Numbered from the stretch's first letter, positions 44,690 through 53,676 are shown. The stretch: 64,000 bases of DNA from an uncultured Flavihumibacter sp. (GCA_946482545.1 CAMLRX010000003.1:1-64000), one strand, 5' to 3'. Numbers and translations are program-made. The notes: generated by a model from the sequence alone, not told the origin.

Positions 44690-45150
44690 TCCAACCTGTT
44701 TAACCGTCCGGTTACCTCCGCAAATAAGATACTTTTGGAAGTTCCGGGCGAACTGCAAATAAACAATAAACCAGAGAGTTAACCCGGACTAAACGGCCTA
44801 AAGTTACGCACATGTGTTGTTTCACGGCATTGATATTAGCTATATGCAGATAGAGCATAAAATCGGGTGAAATAAGGGTTTTTCTACTCGCTGACCCCGT
44901 TTTTTGCCCACTTAAATACCGTTAAAATCTTTTTTGCCTTTTGAGAATGTATTTTATCCGGCTTACGCTGTCCAAAGCCAGAATGGTCAACTGTTTCAGC
45001 CTTGAAACAAGTCTCGGTTACCCGAGTTGACCCGGTGCCACCGATATCATTTTCCCCGGCTCCTGACCGTGTTCCGACCCGGTGTAACCCCGTTAAAACA
45101 CCGTATCAGGCCCGCTTTTCCTATATTTGCACGGTTCTTGCTAACCGAAT
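44690..45150. other. 461-bp intergenic region between dnaE and the NlpC/P60 gene
   Basis: No gene or structured RNA recognised. It is the divergent promoter region of dnaE and the NlpC/P60 lipoprotein. Near its right end is an exact -7 box (45122-45129). The phrase GACCCGGTG occurs twice (near 45028 and 45076) without clear meaning. Confidence 0.5.
45122..45129 (+). promoter_or_regulatory. -7 promoter box of the NlpC/P60 gene
   Basis: TATATTTG is an exact TAnnTTTG match, 21 bp upstream of the GTG start. No -33 TTTG at the usual distance. Confidence 0.55.
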
Positions 45151-45846
45151 GTGAATTTTAAAATCAGTCTTTTGAAATACCTGAGCATATTTATTGCGGC
45201 CGGCATTGCATTGACAGGATGCGGAACCGCCCGTGTAGCAAAAGGAACCGGTCAGAACGCAACTACTTCCTCTGGCCATTCACCTAAATTCCTCGACATC
45301 ACCATCGAGCAGGAATCCACCACGAACAATCAGAAACTGACAGCATATAAGGCGGAGAAACCCAATATCCGAAAAAGCATGGGACTGGCCGATATTGAAA
45401 CCAGCAGTTCCCTCCAGTTTAAATACGGTATTTTGATGGATGTTCCGGTGGAAGAACTGTCGAATCATCCCGCAATTCCTTTCATCGAAGAATGGTACGG
45501 AACGCCCTACAGAATGGGCGGTACCACTAAATCGGGTATCGATTGCTCCGCTTTTACCGTATTCTTCGCATCTTCCGTCTACGGGCTATCCTTACCCCGC
45601 ACCAGCAGGGAACAACACGATGCCACATTGCCCGTAAAACGCGATGACCTTACAGAAGGCGACCTGGTGTTTTTCTCCGCAAGGAGGAAAGGCGCCATCG
45701 CGCACGTCGGGGTGTACCTGCGGAACAATAAATTCGTTCACGCCTCCACTTCAAGTGGTGTGATGATTTCTGACCTCGACGAGGCTTACTGGAAATCTCA
45801 TTACATCGGCGCCGGAAGAATGAATGGATTGAATGCCAGTAAATAA
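45151..45846 (+). CDS. NlpC/P60 family peptidoglycan hydrolase, lipoprotein
   Basis: A 231-aa lipoprotein (lipobox IALTGC) with a C-terminal NlpC/P60 cysteine peptidase domain (about 105-228). The catalytic triad is visible as Cys132 (SGIDCSAF), His185 (AIAHVGVYL) and His197 (FVHASTSSGV). Such enzymes cut peptide stems in peptidoglycan, mostly at D-Glu to diamino acid bonds. The start is GTG, the only one fitting the signal peptide. The N-terminal 100 residues after the anchor are low-complexity linker. It is followed by glgA after 86 bp but is probably transcribed alone. Confidence 0.93.
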   Translation: MNFKISLLKYLSIFIAAGIALTGCGTARVAKGTGQNATTSSGHSPKFLDITIEQESTTNNQKLTAYKAEKPNIRKSMGLADIETSSSLQFKYGILMDVPVEELSNHPAIPFIEEWYGTPYRMGGTTKSGIDCSAFTVFFASSVYGLSLPRTSREQHDATLPVKRDDLTEGDLVFFSARRKGAIAHVGVYLRNNKFVHASTSSGVMISDLDEAYWKSHYIGAGRMNGLNASK

Positions 45847-45932
45847 GATATCATTTTTATTGCTTTTTTTTCGGTAAATAGAAATAGCTTCCTTAAATTG
45901 ATGGCGGGAACTGAACGTCAACAATTTTAAGG

Positions 45933-47351
45933 ATGGAAATCATACATGTTAGTGCAGAATGTTATCCCGTGGCCAAAGCCGGGGGATTGGGAGATGTGGT
46001 GGGCGCCCTGCCCAAATACCTCAATGCCGCAGGGCATATCGCCAAAGTGGTGATGCCCATGTACCGCACGAAATTTCTCTATGAAAATGAATGGGAACTG
46101 GTACATGAAGGTGGCGCTTATATGGGAAATAATTCTTTCCATTACAGTGTTATCAAGGAAAAGAACAATAAACTCGGCTTCGATTTATACCTGATTGATG
46201 TAAACGGACTGTTGGATCGGGAACGCATTTACGGTTATTACGACGATGCCGAAAGGTTCCTTTCTTTCCAGATCGCTTTCTGCGACTGGATATCAAGGTG
46301 GAACCACCGCCCCGATGTAGTGCATGTGCACGATCACCACACCGCGCTCATCCCTTTCATGCTCCAGCATTGCTACGCTTACCGGCATCTTGCTGCCATA
46401 CCAACTGTACTTACCATTCACAATGCGCAGTACCAGGGCTGGTTTGGCTGGGACAGGCAACACCTTATTCCCCCGTATGATCCCTGGAAATGGGGGATGC
46501 TGGACTGGAACAATACCATCAATCCGCTGGCCTGCGGCATTAAATGTGCCAATCGCGTTACTACGGTTAGCTGGAGTTACCTGGAAGAGTTACAGGGAGC
46601 AGCGAACGGGTTGGAATCCCTGCTCCGTGCGGAAAGGGGGAAAAGCGTTGGCATACTGAATGGTATTGATGATAAGATATGGGATCCTGCAACAGACACC
46701 TATCTGCAGGACCATTACAATATTTCGGGTATGGCTAAGGGTAAGTTGGGCAACAAAAAAACACTTTGTGAAGTGTTTGGACTGAACCCTCAGAAGCCTT
46801 TGTTTGTATTTATCGGTAGACTGGTGGGGGAGAAGGCCGCCGATCTGTTGCCTGGCGCCATTGAAGACGCGTTCTACTACATTGGAAGAAATATGAGTAT
46901 CCTGGTGCTGGGAAGTGGCGAACCGTGGGTGGAAAGCAGGCTGCTGGAATTAAAAGAGAAATATGCCGGCGATTACAACGTATTCATCGGCTACAACGAG
47001 ACCTTGAGCCACCAGATGTATGCCGGAGCCGACTTCCTCCTGATGCCCAGCAGGGTAGAGCCCTGCGGATTGAACCAGATGTATGCCATGCGTTACGGCA
47101 CCGTTCCGCTGGTACGGGATACTGGTGGACTCCGTGATACCGTGATCGATATCGGCGACCACCAGGGATACGGTATCCGGTTCCGCGAAGCCACTGTTGG
47201 GGAATTGACACACGCCATGTACCGGGCACTGGATTTGTATAAAAACAAAGAGCAACTGGGAAAGGTAAGAGAATATATGATGAAGCTCGATTTCAGTTGG
47301 GATAAAAGCGCAGAACAATATTGTAACGTATATCAATCCATAATAAGCTGA
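45933..47351 (+). CDS. glgA: glycogen synthase (ADP-glucose type, GT5)
   Basis: GlgA adds glucose from ADP-glucose to the growing alpha-1,4-glucan. The 472-aa protein has the N-terminal ADP-glucose site KAGGLGDVVGALPK (Lys15), the segment PDVVHVHDHHTALIPFML, and in the C-terminal GT-B half FIGRLVGEKAADLLPGA and the catalytic MPSRVEPCGLNQMYAMRYGT with its Glu. Length is normal. glgC follows after 25 bp on the same strand, so substrate synthesis and polymerisation are co-expressed. No branching enzyme gene is in the window. Confidence 0.96.
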   Translation: MEIIHVSAECYPVAKAGGLGDVVGALPKYLNAAGHIAKVVMPMYRTKFLYENEWELVHEGGAYMGNNSFHYSVIKEKNNKLGFDLYLIDVNGLLDRERIYGYYDDAERFLSFQIAFCDWISRWNHRPDVVHVHDHHTALIPFMLQHCYAYRHLAAIPTVLTIHNAQYQGWFGWDRQHLIPPYDPWKWGMLDWNNTINPLACGIKCANRVTTVSWSYLEELQGAANGLESLLRAERGKSVGILNGIDDKIWDPATDTYLQDHYNISGMAKGKLGNKKTLCEVFGLNPQKPLFVFIGRLVGEKAADLLPGAIEDAFYYIGRNMSILVLGSGEPWVESRLLELKEKYAGDYNVFIGYNETLSHQMYAGADFLLMPSRVEPCGLNQMYAMRYGTVPLVRDTGGLRDTVIDIGDHQGYGIRFREATVGELTHAMYRALDLYKNKEQLGKVREYMMKLDFSWDKSAEQYCNVYQSIIS

Positions 47352-47376
47352 ACCACTCAGCAACAAATACCATAGT

Positions 47377-48654
47377 ATGAGTAAATCTGTCCTGGCTGTA
47401 ATCCTGGGCGGCGGCGCCGGAACCCGCCTGTACCCGCTTACAGCAACGCGAAGCAAGCCAGCCGTTCCCATCGCAGGTAAATACCGCCTGGTGGACATTC
47501 CCATTTCCAACTGTATGAACTCGGGCATCACCCGCATGTTCGTGCTTACCCAGTTCAATTCCGCCTCCCTTAATAAACACATTAAGAATACTTACCATTT
47601 CAGTATTTTCAGCAGCGCTTTCGTGGATATCCTCGCCGCTGAACAAACACCTGACAACCCGTCCTGGTACCAGGGAACGGCTGATGCGGTTCGGAAATCG
47701 CTGCGGCATCTCCAGCAACACGAAGCTGAATATATTCTCATCCTTTCTGGCGATCAACTCTATCAGATGGATTTTAATGAAATGCTGGAGAATCATATCA
47801 ACAACAACGCCGATATTTCTATTGCCACTATTCCAGTTCTCAAAAGAGAAGCCTCTGATTTTGGCATCCTTAAAACGGATAGTGATAACTGGATTACTTC
47901 TTTCATTGAAAAACCGAAGGGCGAAGAACTGCTCGCGCAGTGGGCCAGCGACACCGGTGAAAAAATGAAATTGCAGGGCAGGAATCACCTCGCTTCCATG
48001 GGCATCTACATTTTCAACAAGAAGCTGCTCGTGGAAATGCTCACCGATACGTTTAAGGATGATACAGATTTTGGCAAGGAAATTCTTCCAAAATCCCTCG
48101 AAAAACATGCGGTAATCAGTTATCAGTATGATGGGTACTGGACCGATATCGGAAACATCTATTCCTTCTTTGAAGCCAACCTCGGCCTTACACAGGACCT
48201 TCCCGAATTCAATCTTTTCGATAATTCCCGCGCCATTTATACCCGCGCGAGGATGCTGCCCCCCTCCAAGATAAGTGGCACCACCCTTGAAAAAACAATC
48301 ATCGCCGAAGGGTGTATTATTAATGCATCGCGCTTGGAGCATTGTCTGGCGGGCATACGCTCCCGTATCGGTTACGGTACTACTGTTGTAAGCAGTTATA
48401 TCATGGGGAACGATTACTACCAAACCCTGGAGGAAATTGAACACTCCAATAAAAATGGTATCCCGCTGATGGGTATCGGCAACCGCTGCTTCATCAAGAA
48501 CGCGCTGGTAGATAAGAATTGCCGCATAGGAGATGATGTTCGCATCAATGGGGGACCACACCTCGAAGATGCCGATCACTCGCTGTACACGATAAAAGAT
48601 GGCATAATCGTGATTAAGAAAGGGGCGGTAATTCCGAATGGGTTTGTGATTTAG
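47377..48654 (+). CDS. glgC: glucose-1-phosphate adenylyltransferase
   Basis: GlgC makes ADP-glucose from glucose-1-phosphate and ATP, the controlled step of bacterial glycogen synthesis. The 425-aa protein has the nucleotidyltransferase motif GGGAGTRLYPLT (11-22) with nearby SKPAVPIAGKYRLVD, the segment WYQGTADAVRK, the substrate site SFIEKPKGEEL, and a left-handed beta-helix C-terminal domain (from about 290: ISGTTLEKTIIAEGCIIN). It is in one operon with glgA and ends before a very strong hairpin terminator. Confidence 0.96.
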   Translation: MSKSVLAVILGGGAGTRLYPLTATRSKPAVPIAGKYRLVDIPISNCMNSGITRMFVLTQFNSASLNKHIKNTYHFSIFSSAFVDILAAEQTPDNPSWYQGTADAVRKSLRHLQQHEAEYILILSGDQLYQMDFNEMLENHINNNADISIATIPVLKREASDFGILKTDSDNWITSFIEKPKGEELLAQWASDTGEKMKLQGRNHLASMGIYIFNKKLLVEMLTDTFKDDTDFGKEILPKSLEKHAVISYQYDGYWTDIGNIYSFFEANLGLTQDLPEFNLFDNSRAIYTRARMLPPSKISGTTLEKTIIAEGCIINASRLEHCLAGIRSRIGYGTTVVSSYIMGNDYYQTLEEIEHSNKNGIPLMGIGNRCFIKNALVDKNCRIGDDVRINGGPHLEDADHSLYTIKDGIIVIKKGAVIPNGFVI

Positions 48655-48676
48655 TTTCTCGCTGGGAAAATTTTCT

Positions 48677-48708
48677 CGCAAAGACCGCAAAGGAGCAAGG
48701 ACGCAAAG
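48677..48708 (+). repeat. GCAAAG-type repeat, left copy of inverted pair
   Basis: Composed of GCAAAG/GCAAGG words every 8-10 bases: CGCAAAGA, CCGCAAAGGA, GCAAGGA, CGCAAAG. Identical to the reverse complement of 48919-48949 at 29 of the first 30 bases, and similarity runs a few bases further outward (TTTC n CGCAA). Confidence 0.85.
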
Positions 48709-48735
48709 AACTGTTCATTTGCGGTCAGCATAGGT

Positions 48736-48779
48736 ATAAAGAGAGGGTGTATCCTACTTTCGATACACCCTCTCTTTAT
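48736..48779. terminator. strong bidirectional hairpin terminator after glgC
   Basis: ATAAAGAGAGGGTGTATC pairs perfectly with its reverse complement over 18 bp around an 8-base loop (CTACTTTC). Flanking T-rich (plus) and A-rich tracts allow termination on both strands, serving glgC and, from the other side, the barrel-protein gene. Confidence 0.8.
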
Positions 48780-48918
48780 GTTTTAGTCCTTAATGATCGC
48801 AATTTAGGTTCCCGCGATGCTCAAACCCCGTAAACGTTTCTTATTTGTGTTGCAAGTAAAAAACAATACTAAGAAACAAAATCATCCGCAGGAAAACATT
48901 CAGCCAAACAATTAAAGC

Positions 48919-48949
48919 CTTGCGTCCTTGCTCCTTTGCGGTCCTTGCG
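48919..48949 (-). repeat. GCAAAG-type repeat, right copy of inverted pair
   Basis: Reverse complement of the left copy with one mismatch in the first 30 bases. It ends 27 bp before the stop of the barrel-protein gene. Confidence 0.85.
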
Positions 48950-48975
48950 TGAAATAAAGCGATCGTGTGAAACAA

Positions 48976-49473
48976 TTAAAACGTATACCTCACAGCAAAA
49001 CCACCCCATCCGCCATCAAACCCGGAATGATCCGTTCCGAAGGAAAAACTGGGTTGCCAATCTATACTCAGGTTAATCGGAGCGCCATTTATTTTATAAT
49101 CCAGGCCGAGCACTCCATCTACGCCAAAATAAGCGCCGCCGTCGCGGGGACCGTCATAGTAATACCTGCGGCCACGGTCGTTCCAGAACCCGATGTGTGC
49201 ACCTGGTCCTACGTACCATTTCAGCCCGGGTGCCCCGTTGATATCGCCATGGATTTCATATAAACCTGTAATTCTGGCACCATAACGCCAGAAACTGGCC
49301 AATCCTTCCACGGCCCTGTTCTCACCTACAAAATGCTTAATGGAAAGTGCTCCGGGATAGAATTTAACCCCTAAAGCCGTCTGGTAACTTGAACCCATAC
49401 TGCCACTCTGTGCCTGTGCGGCGGAAATACCCATGCCCAGCACAAAAGCCGCGGCTACAAATAACTTTTTCAT
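48976..49473 (-). CDS. small outer membrane beta-barrel protein
   Basis: A 165-aa protein from ATG 49473, chosen because it gives a clean signal peptide (MKKLFVAAAFVLGMGISAAQAQ); upstream residues in the frame do not fit. The mature part has alternating beta strands rich in aromatic and Gly residues (ALGVKFYPGALSIKHFV; GLKWYVGPGAHIGFWNDRGR; DGVLGLDYKINGAPINLSID) and ends in a strand finishing RYTF, with a C-terminal Phe as expected for barrel assembly. No specific role can be given. Confidence 0.85.
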   Translation of the reverse strand: MKKLFVAAAFVLGMGISAAQAQSGSMGSSYQTALGVKFYPGALSIKHFVGENRAVEGLASFWRYGARITGLYEIHGDINGAPGLKWYVGPGAHIGFWNDRGRRYYYDGPRDGGAYFGVDGVLGLDYKINGAPINLSIDWQPSFSFGTDHSGFDGGWGGFAVRYTF

Positions 49474-49505
49474 CGGTTTAACATTTAGTTCAGAAAATGC
49501 ATTGC

Positions 49506-49513
49506 CAAAATTA
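49506..49513 (-). promoter_or_regulatory. -7 promoter box of the barrel-protein gene
   Basis: Reads TAATTTTG on the minus strand, an exact TAnnTTTG match 33 bp upstream of the ATG at 49473. It is divergent to the rimO box. Confidence 0.55.
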
Positions 49514-49544
49514 ATGCCAGAAATGATCCGTACACATCTTTTGT

Positions 49545-49552
49545 TACCTTTG
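49545..49552 (+). promoter_or_regulatory. -7 promoter box of rimO
   Basis: TACCTTTG is an exact TAnnTTTG match ending 10 bp before the ATG at 49563, which predicts a leader of only a few nucleotides. Confidence 0.6.
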
Positions 49553-49562
49553 CACACTTATT

Positions 49563-50879
49563 ATGAAGACAAAAACGCTGCGGAAAGACAAGGTAAACAT
49601 CATTACACTGGGCTGTTCAAAGAATATGGTGGACAGTGAGGTGCTGAGTGGCCAGCTTATGGCCAACGAAATTGATGTGGTGCACGAAAACAAAAAAAGG
49701 GACCACAATATAGTTATCGTGAACACCTGTGGTTTCATCGATAAAGCGAAAGAAGAATCCATCAATACCATCCTCGACCAGGTGGAATTGAAAAGGAAGG
49801 GTAAACTGGATAAAGTATATGTTACCGGTTGCCTCAGCGAACGCTACAAACAAAACCTGGAAACAGAAATCCCGGAAGTGGATGCGTTTTTCGGTACCAT
49901 GGAACTCCCGCTGGTACTGAAGCAATTCGAAGCAGATTATAAGGCGGAACTGGTAGGCGAACGCTTGTTGAGCACGCCGAAACATTACGCCTATTTAAAA
50001 ATATCCGAAGGCTGCAACAGGACCTGTTCTTTCTGTGCCATCCCGCTGATGCGCGGACAACACGTGAGCAAACCCATCGAACAACTGGTGGAAGAAGCGA
50101 AAGGATTGGTGCGGAAAGGCGTGAAAGAAGTGATGCTGATCGCACAGGAACTGACTTATTATGGCCTGGATATCTATAAAAAACGCGATCTACCCCGACT
50201 GATGCACGCCCTCGCCGATGTGGAAGGACTGGAATGGATCCGCCTGCATTATGCTTACCCGCACAAATTCCCGCTGGAAATACTGGATGTGATGAAGGAA
50301 CGCCCCAACATCTGCAATTACCTGGATATGCCGCTGCAACACGCCAGCGACAATATGCTGAAGGCGATGAAAAGGCAGATCACCCAACGGGATATGGAAG
50401 AACTGATCGATCAGATCCGAACAAAAATTCCTGATATCTGTTTACGTACCACGCTCATCACAGGGTTCCCCGGGGAAACCAGACAGGATGTGGAAGATGT
50501 GAAGTCGTTCCTCGAAAAGCACCGTTTTGAAAGAGTGGGCATCTTCACCTATTCGCATGAAGAAGGAACTTCCGCTTACGAACTGGAGGATACACTTTCT
50601 TCCGAAGAAAAAGAAGCCCGCGCCCAGGAGATCATGGAGGTGCAGCAGGAGATTTCTTACGAGAAGAACCAGGAAAAACTGGGGAAAACCTTCAAAGTGA
50701 TCGTGGACAAAAAAGAAGCCGGAAGGTATATCGGAAGAACGGAATTCGACAGTGTGGAAGTAGACAATGAAGTAATCATTCAAAGCGCGAGGCCCCTGAA
50801 ACCAGGCGAATTCGTGCAGGTGAAGATCAACAAAGCCTACGATTATGACCTGGAAGGCGAAGTGGTTACCACAGCATAA
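49563..50879 (+). CDS. rimO: ribosomal protein S12 methylthiotransferase
   Basis: RimO is a radical-SAM enzyme with two iron-sulfur clusters that adds a methylthio group to an Asp of ribosomal protein S12. The 438-aa protein shows the N-terminal cluster Cys residues (LGCSKNMVDSEV; NTCGFIDKAKEES; GCLSERY), the radical SAM motif GCNRTCSFCAIP (Cys151, Cys155, Cys158) followed by RGQHVSKPIEQL, and a C-terminal TRAM domain. The RimO-like SKNMVDSE and the RGQHVSKP context separate it from MiaB. bshC starts 29 bp downstream on the same strand. Confidence 0.95.
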   Translation: MKTKTLRKDKVNIITLGCSKNMVDSEVLSGQLMANEIDVVHENKKRDHNIVIVNTCGFIDKAKEESINTILDQVELKRKGKLDKVYVTGCLSERYKQNLETEIPEVDAFFGTMELPLVLKQFEADYKAELVGERLLSTPKHYAYLKISEGCNRTCSFCAIPLMRGQHVSKPIEQLVEEAKGLVRKGVKEVMLIAQELTYYGLDIYKKRDLPRLMHALADVEGLEWIRLHYAYPHKFPLEILDVMKERPNICNYLDMPLQHASDNMLKAMKRQITQRDMEELIDQIRTKIPDICLRTTLITGFPGETRQDVEDVKSFLEKHRFERVGIFTYSHEEGTSAYELEDTLSSEEKEARAQEIMEVQQEISYEKNQEKLGKTFKVIVDKKEAGRYIGRTEFDSVEVDNEVIIQSARPLKPGEFVQVKINKAYDYDLEGEVVTTA

Positions 50880-50908
50880 ATGTATCACCCGTAACAGCAG
50901 CTACCGCA

Positions 50909-52513
50909 ATGGAATGTACAAGGCAGGAACTGGAACTTAAGGAAACAGGCTTTTTTTCAGAGATCGTTACAAACTATGCGGAAGGCAACGAAAAGTTGCG
51001 CCCTTATTTTACCCATACACCGGATAGGGAAGGGCTGGAGGCCGCTATCAGAGAGCGGTTGCTGTTTAAGCAGGAGCGACCGTTGCTGGCAGATGCATTA
51101 TCAGACCAATACAAAGTTGTTGCGACTTCTGAAGTTGTAAACCGCAATATAGCACTGCTCCGCGAACCCGGAACTTTCACGATTACCACTGCGCACCAAC
51201 CCAATATTTTCACGGGGTATTTATATTTCGTCTATAAAATATTACACACCGTTAAGCTGGCCGCTGCAGCGAAGGCCTGGTTTCCGCAGTATAATTTCGT
51301 GCCAGTTTATTATATGGGCAGCGAAGATGCTGATCTCGATGAACTGGGAAAAGTCTTCGTTGATGGCGATAAGCTGGTTTGGAACACTACTCAAACCGGT
51401 GCCGTGGGCAGAATGCAGCCAAAGGGCCTAGAACCATTGATCGACCAGTTGAGCGGAAGGCTATCAGTATTCCCGCACGGAAAGGAATTGATTGCGCTGT
51501 TGAAAGGATGTTACCTGGAGTCTGATTCCATTCAAACGGCCACATTCAAATTGGTGCACGCACTTTTTCAGCAATATGGCGTGGTGGTTTTCATCCCCGA
51601 TAACGCTGTTTTTAAAAAACAGATGCTCCCGGTTTTTAAAGAAGATCTGTTGCAACAAAAACCTTCCGGTATTGTGGGGGAAACCATTGAAAATCTGGAG
51701 CAGGATGGTTTTAAGGTGCAGGCGCAACCACGGGAAATCAACCTGTTTTACCTCGATCACCAGCAGCGTGAACGCATCGTGAAGGAAGAAAACAATACCT
51801 GGCACGTATTGAATACGAACATCTACTGGAACGAAGCGCAACTGCTCGAAACGCTGGAAGCACAGCCGGAAAAATTCAGTCCGAACGTTATTCTGCGCGG
51901 ACTGATGCAGGAAACCATTCTTCCGAACATCGCCTTTATCGGCGGAGGTGGGGAGCTCGCTTACTGGCTGGAATATAAATCATTGTTTGAGGCGTTCGGG
52001 GTGCCGTTCCCTGTATTGCTGCTCCGGAATTCATTTCTTGTGGTACCCCAACAGGTACACGATAAGATGCGGAAGAGCGGTATTGAAATGGAAACGATGT
52101 TCCGTCCTCCGCATGAAGTGCTGGCGGAAAAAGCCATCCGTGAGGCAGAAGGGAAGCTGAGCATTGAAACGGAAATGCAAGCCGTGGCCGCCCTGTACAA
52201 ACAGGTGGGAGCAATAGCTTCCGCCGTGGATGCCACGCTGGCGCAGCACGTTTCCGCCCTTCAAACGAAAGCATTGGAAAAACTGGATGGTTTACAGAAA
52301 AAAATCATCCGTGCGGAGAAGCGCAAACACGATGAATTCGCGCGGCAGTATGAAGCTGTGAAATCAAAACTTTTTCCGAACGGCAACCTCCAGGAAAGAA
52401 CCGATAATGTATTGCCTTACTTCGCTGAATACGGACCAGATTTTATTGAAGCGGTTTACAACGCGTCCCCGGCATTCTGTGAGCGGTTCGTGATCCTTTA
52501 TCTTCCCTCATAA
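50909..52513 (+). CDS. bshC: bacillithiol biosynthesis cysteine-adding enzyme
   Basis: BshC joins Cys to GlcN-malate in the last step of bacillithiol synthesis. The 534-aa protein has the family pattern TTAHQPNIFTGYLYFVYKI (the nucleotide-binding-like core), FVPVYYMGSEDADLDELGKV, the LMQETILPNIAFIGGGGELAYW block and a long coiled-coil region (from about residue 400: KLSIETEMQAVAALYKQVG; EKLDGLQKKIIRAEKRKHDE). Length is normal. It probably shares the rimO transcript. Its 3' end overlaps the convergent recF end by 6 bp. bshA and bshB are not in the window. Confidence 0.94.
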   Translation: MECTRQELELKETGFFSEIVTNYAEGNEKLRPYFTHTPDREGLEAAIRERLLFKQERPLLADALSDQYKVVATSEVVNRNIALLREPGTFTITTAHQPNIFTGYLYFVYKILHTVKLAAAAKAWFPQYNFVPVYYMGSEDADLDELGKVFVDGDKLVWNTTQTGAVGRMQPKGLEPLIDQLSGRLSVFPHGKELIALLKGCYLESDSIQTATFKLVHALFQQYGVVVFIPDNAVFKKQMLPVFKEDLLQQKPSGIVGETIENLEQDGFKVQAQPREINLFYLDHQQRERIVKEENNTWHVLNTNIYWNEAQLLETLEAQPEKFSPNVILRGLMQETILPNIAFIGGGGELAYWLEYKSLFEAFGVPFPVLLLRNSFLVVPQQVHDKMRKSGIEMETMFRPPHEVLAEKAIREAEGKLSIETEMQAVAALYKQVGAIASAVDATLAQHVSALQTKALEKLDGLQKKIIRAEKRKHDEFARQYEAVKSKLFPNGNLQERTDNVLPYFAEYGPDFIEAVYNASPAFCERFVILYLPS

Positions 52514-53587
52514 CTGGATGATGGCGTAATGCACATCCAATACGCTCAGGGTATTTTCGAGCCGTTCCCGGTGGGTATCCGTAATGAATACCTGTCCATC
52601 CTGTAATACACAAACTTTTCTCAGCAGGTTCTGCATTCTTTGCTGGTCCAGTTTTTCAAAAACATCGTCCAGCAGCAGGAGGGGAGGGAAACCTTTTTGT
52701 TCGCGCAACACTTCGCAGGCCGCGAGTTTGAGGGCGAAAAGCAGGCTTTTCCGCTGTCCCTGCGAAGCTACCTGCTTGAAAGGCTGATCACCCAGGGTGA
52801 AAACCAGTTCATCGCGGTGGATGCCGGAACTGGTGCGTTGCAGCAACATATCGCGTTGCAGGTTTTTCCGCAATATCGTTTCCATGCTATCCTGTTGCAG
52901 CGGACTGGTGTAGGCAATTCCTATGGTTTCCTTATGTCCCGAAATTTCGTTGTATAACCGGTTCACCCTTGGGGCGAAGTCTTCAAAGAATGATCTTCTT
53001 TTTTCAAACAAATGGTTGGCGGGCGCGGCCAGTTGGTGATCGTATACTTCCAGTAGTCCGTTGTCGGGCATTTTCTGTTCACCCATCTGTTTCAGGTGGC
53101 TGTTGCGTTGCTGGACCAGTTTGTTGTACAGCATCAGTTGCCGGAGGTATTCAGGATTGAGCTGGGAAAGCAGGCTATCGGTAAACTTCCTTCTTTCCTC
53201 GCTTCCACCGGTAATCAGTTCCACATCATCCGGGGCGATCATGATGGCGGGGAATCGGCCGATATGTTCGGAGACGCGTGTGTACACATCGGCATCCACG
53301 GCCACTTCTTTTTTACCCGTTTCGCGCAGCACCACCGATACTTTTCCCGCATCTTCCGCCATTCCGTATTCCGCTTCAATCCGGAAGCCCTGGCAACCAT
53401 GTTGCACACTGGCGCCGTCCGTCTTGGTAAAGTAACTCCGCGTAAAACTCAGGAAGTAAAGGGCATCGAGCAGGTTGGTTTTTCCTGAACCGTTCGGGCC
53501 GCAAATACCCGTTATACGCGCGGGAAAACGGTATTCGCCCGAAGCATGGTTCTTGAATTGTAACAATCGGATGGAATGAATGGTCAT
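52508..53587 (-). CDS. recF: DNA replication and repair protein RecF
   Basis: RecF is an SMC-like ATPase that helps load RecA at gaps. From ATG 53587 the protein is 359 aa. It has Walker A GPNGSGKT (30-37) with LLDALYFLSFTRSYF following, the ABC signature region SQGQRKSLLFALKLA and Walker B PPLLLLDDVFEKLDQQR. The start gives MTIHSIRLLQFKNH, the usual opening; the frame runs 20 codons further upstream but that part overlaps the promoter zone. It converges with bshC and is divergent from pdhA. Confidence 0.95.
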   Translation of the reverse strand: MTIHSIRLLQFKNHASGEYRFPARITGICGPNGSGKTNLLDALYFLSFTRSYFTKTDGASVQHGCQGFRIEAEYGMAEDAGKVSVVLRETGKKEVAVDADVYTRVSEHIGRFPAIMIAPDDVELITGGSEERRKFTDSLLSQLNPEYLRQLMLYNKLVQQRNSHLKQMGEQKMPDNGLLEVYDHQLAAPANHLFEKRRSFFEDFAPRVNRLYNEISGHKETIGIAYTSPLQQDSMETILRKNLQRDMLLQRTSSGIHRDELVFTLGDQPFKQVASQGQRKSLLFALKLAACEVLREQKGFPPLLLLDDVFEKLDQQRMQNLLRKVCVLQDGQVFITDTHRERLENTLSVLDVHYAIIQL

Positions 53588-53594
53588 CGAACCG

Positions 53595-53602
53595 CAAAAG
53601 TA
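53595..53602 (-). promoter_or_regulatory. -7 promoter box of recF
   Basis: Reads TACTTTTG on the minus strand, exact to TAnnTTTG, ending 7 bp before the recF ATG. TTTG lies only 15 bp upstream, shorter than usual. It would give a leaderless recF message. Confidence 0.4.
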
Positions 53603-53646
53603 AGCAATTGCCGCGGCCAAAGTTGCCGTGTAAAAATGCGTTCCCA

Positions 53647-53676
53647 TTGAACTTTAAACTTTCCCCCTTATATTTG
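53647..53676 (+). promoter_or_regulatory. promoter of pdhA
   Basis: TATATTTG at 53669-53676 is an exact -7 box; TTG at 53647-53649 lies 19 bp upstream as a partial -33 box. The expected leader before the GTG start is about 15 nt. Confidence 0.6.

Larger units (their letters stand above)
48655..48975. other. intergenic region with inverted-repeat unit
   Basis: No gene. It contains an inverted pair of about 34-bp GCAAAG-rich repeats (48673-48706 and 48920-48954), a perfect 18-bp hairpin (48736-48779) and a TAAACGTTT palindrome core near 48831. Each is listed separately. Confidence 0.7.

Noticed and set aside
47293..48690. 465-aa open frame on the minus strand opposite glgC
   Set aside because: Shadow of glgC: the plus strand has unmistakable GlgC motifs, and the antisense product matches no family I know.
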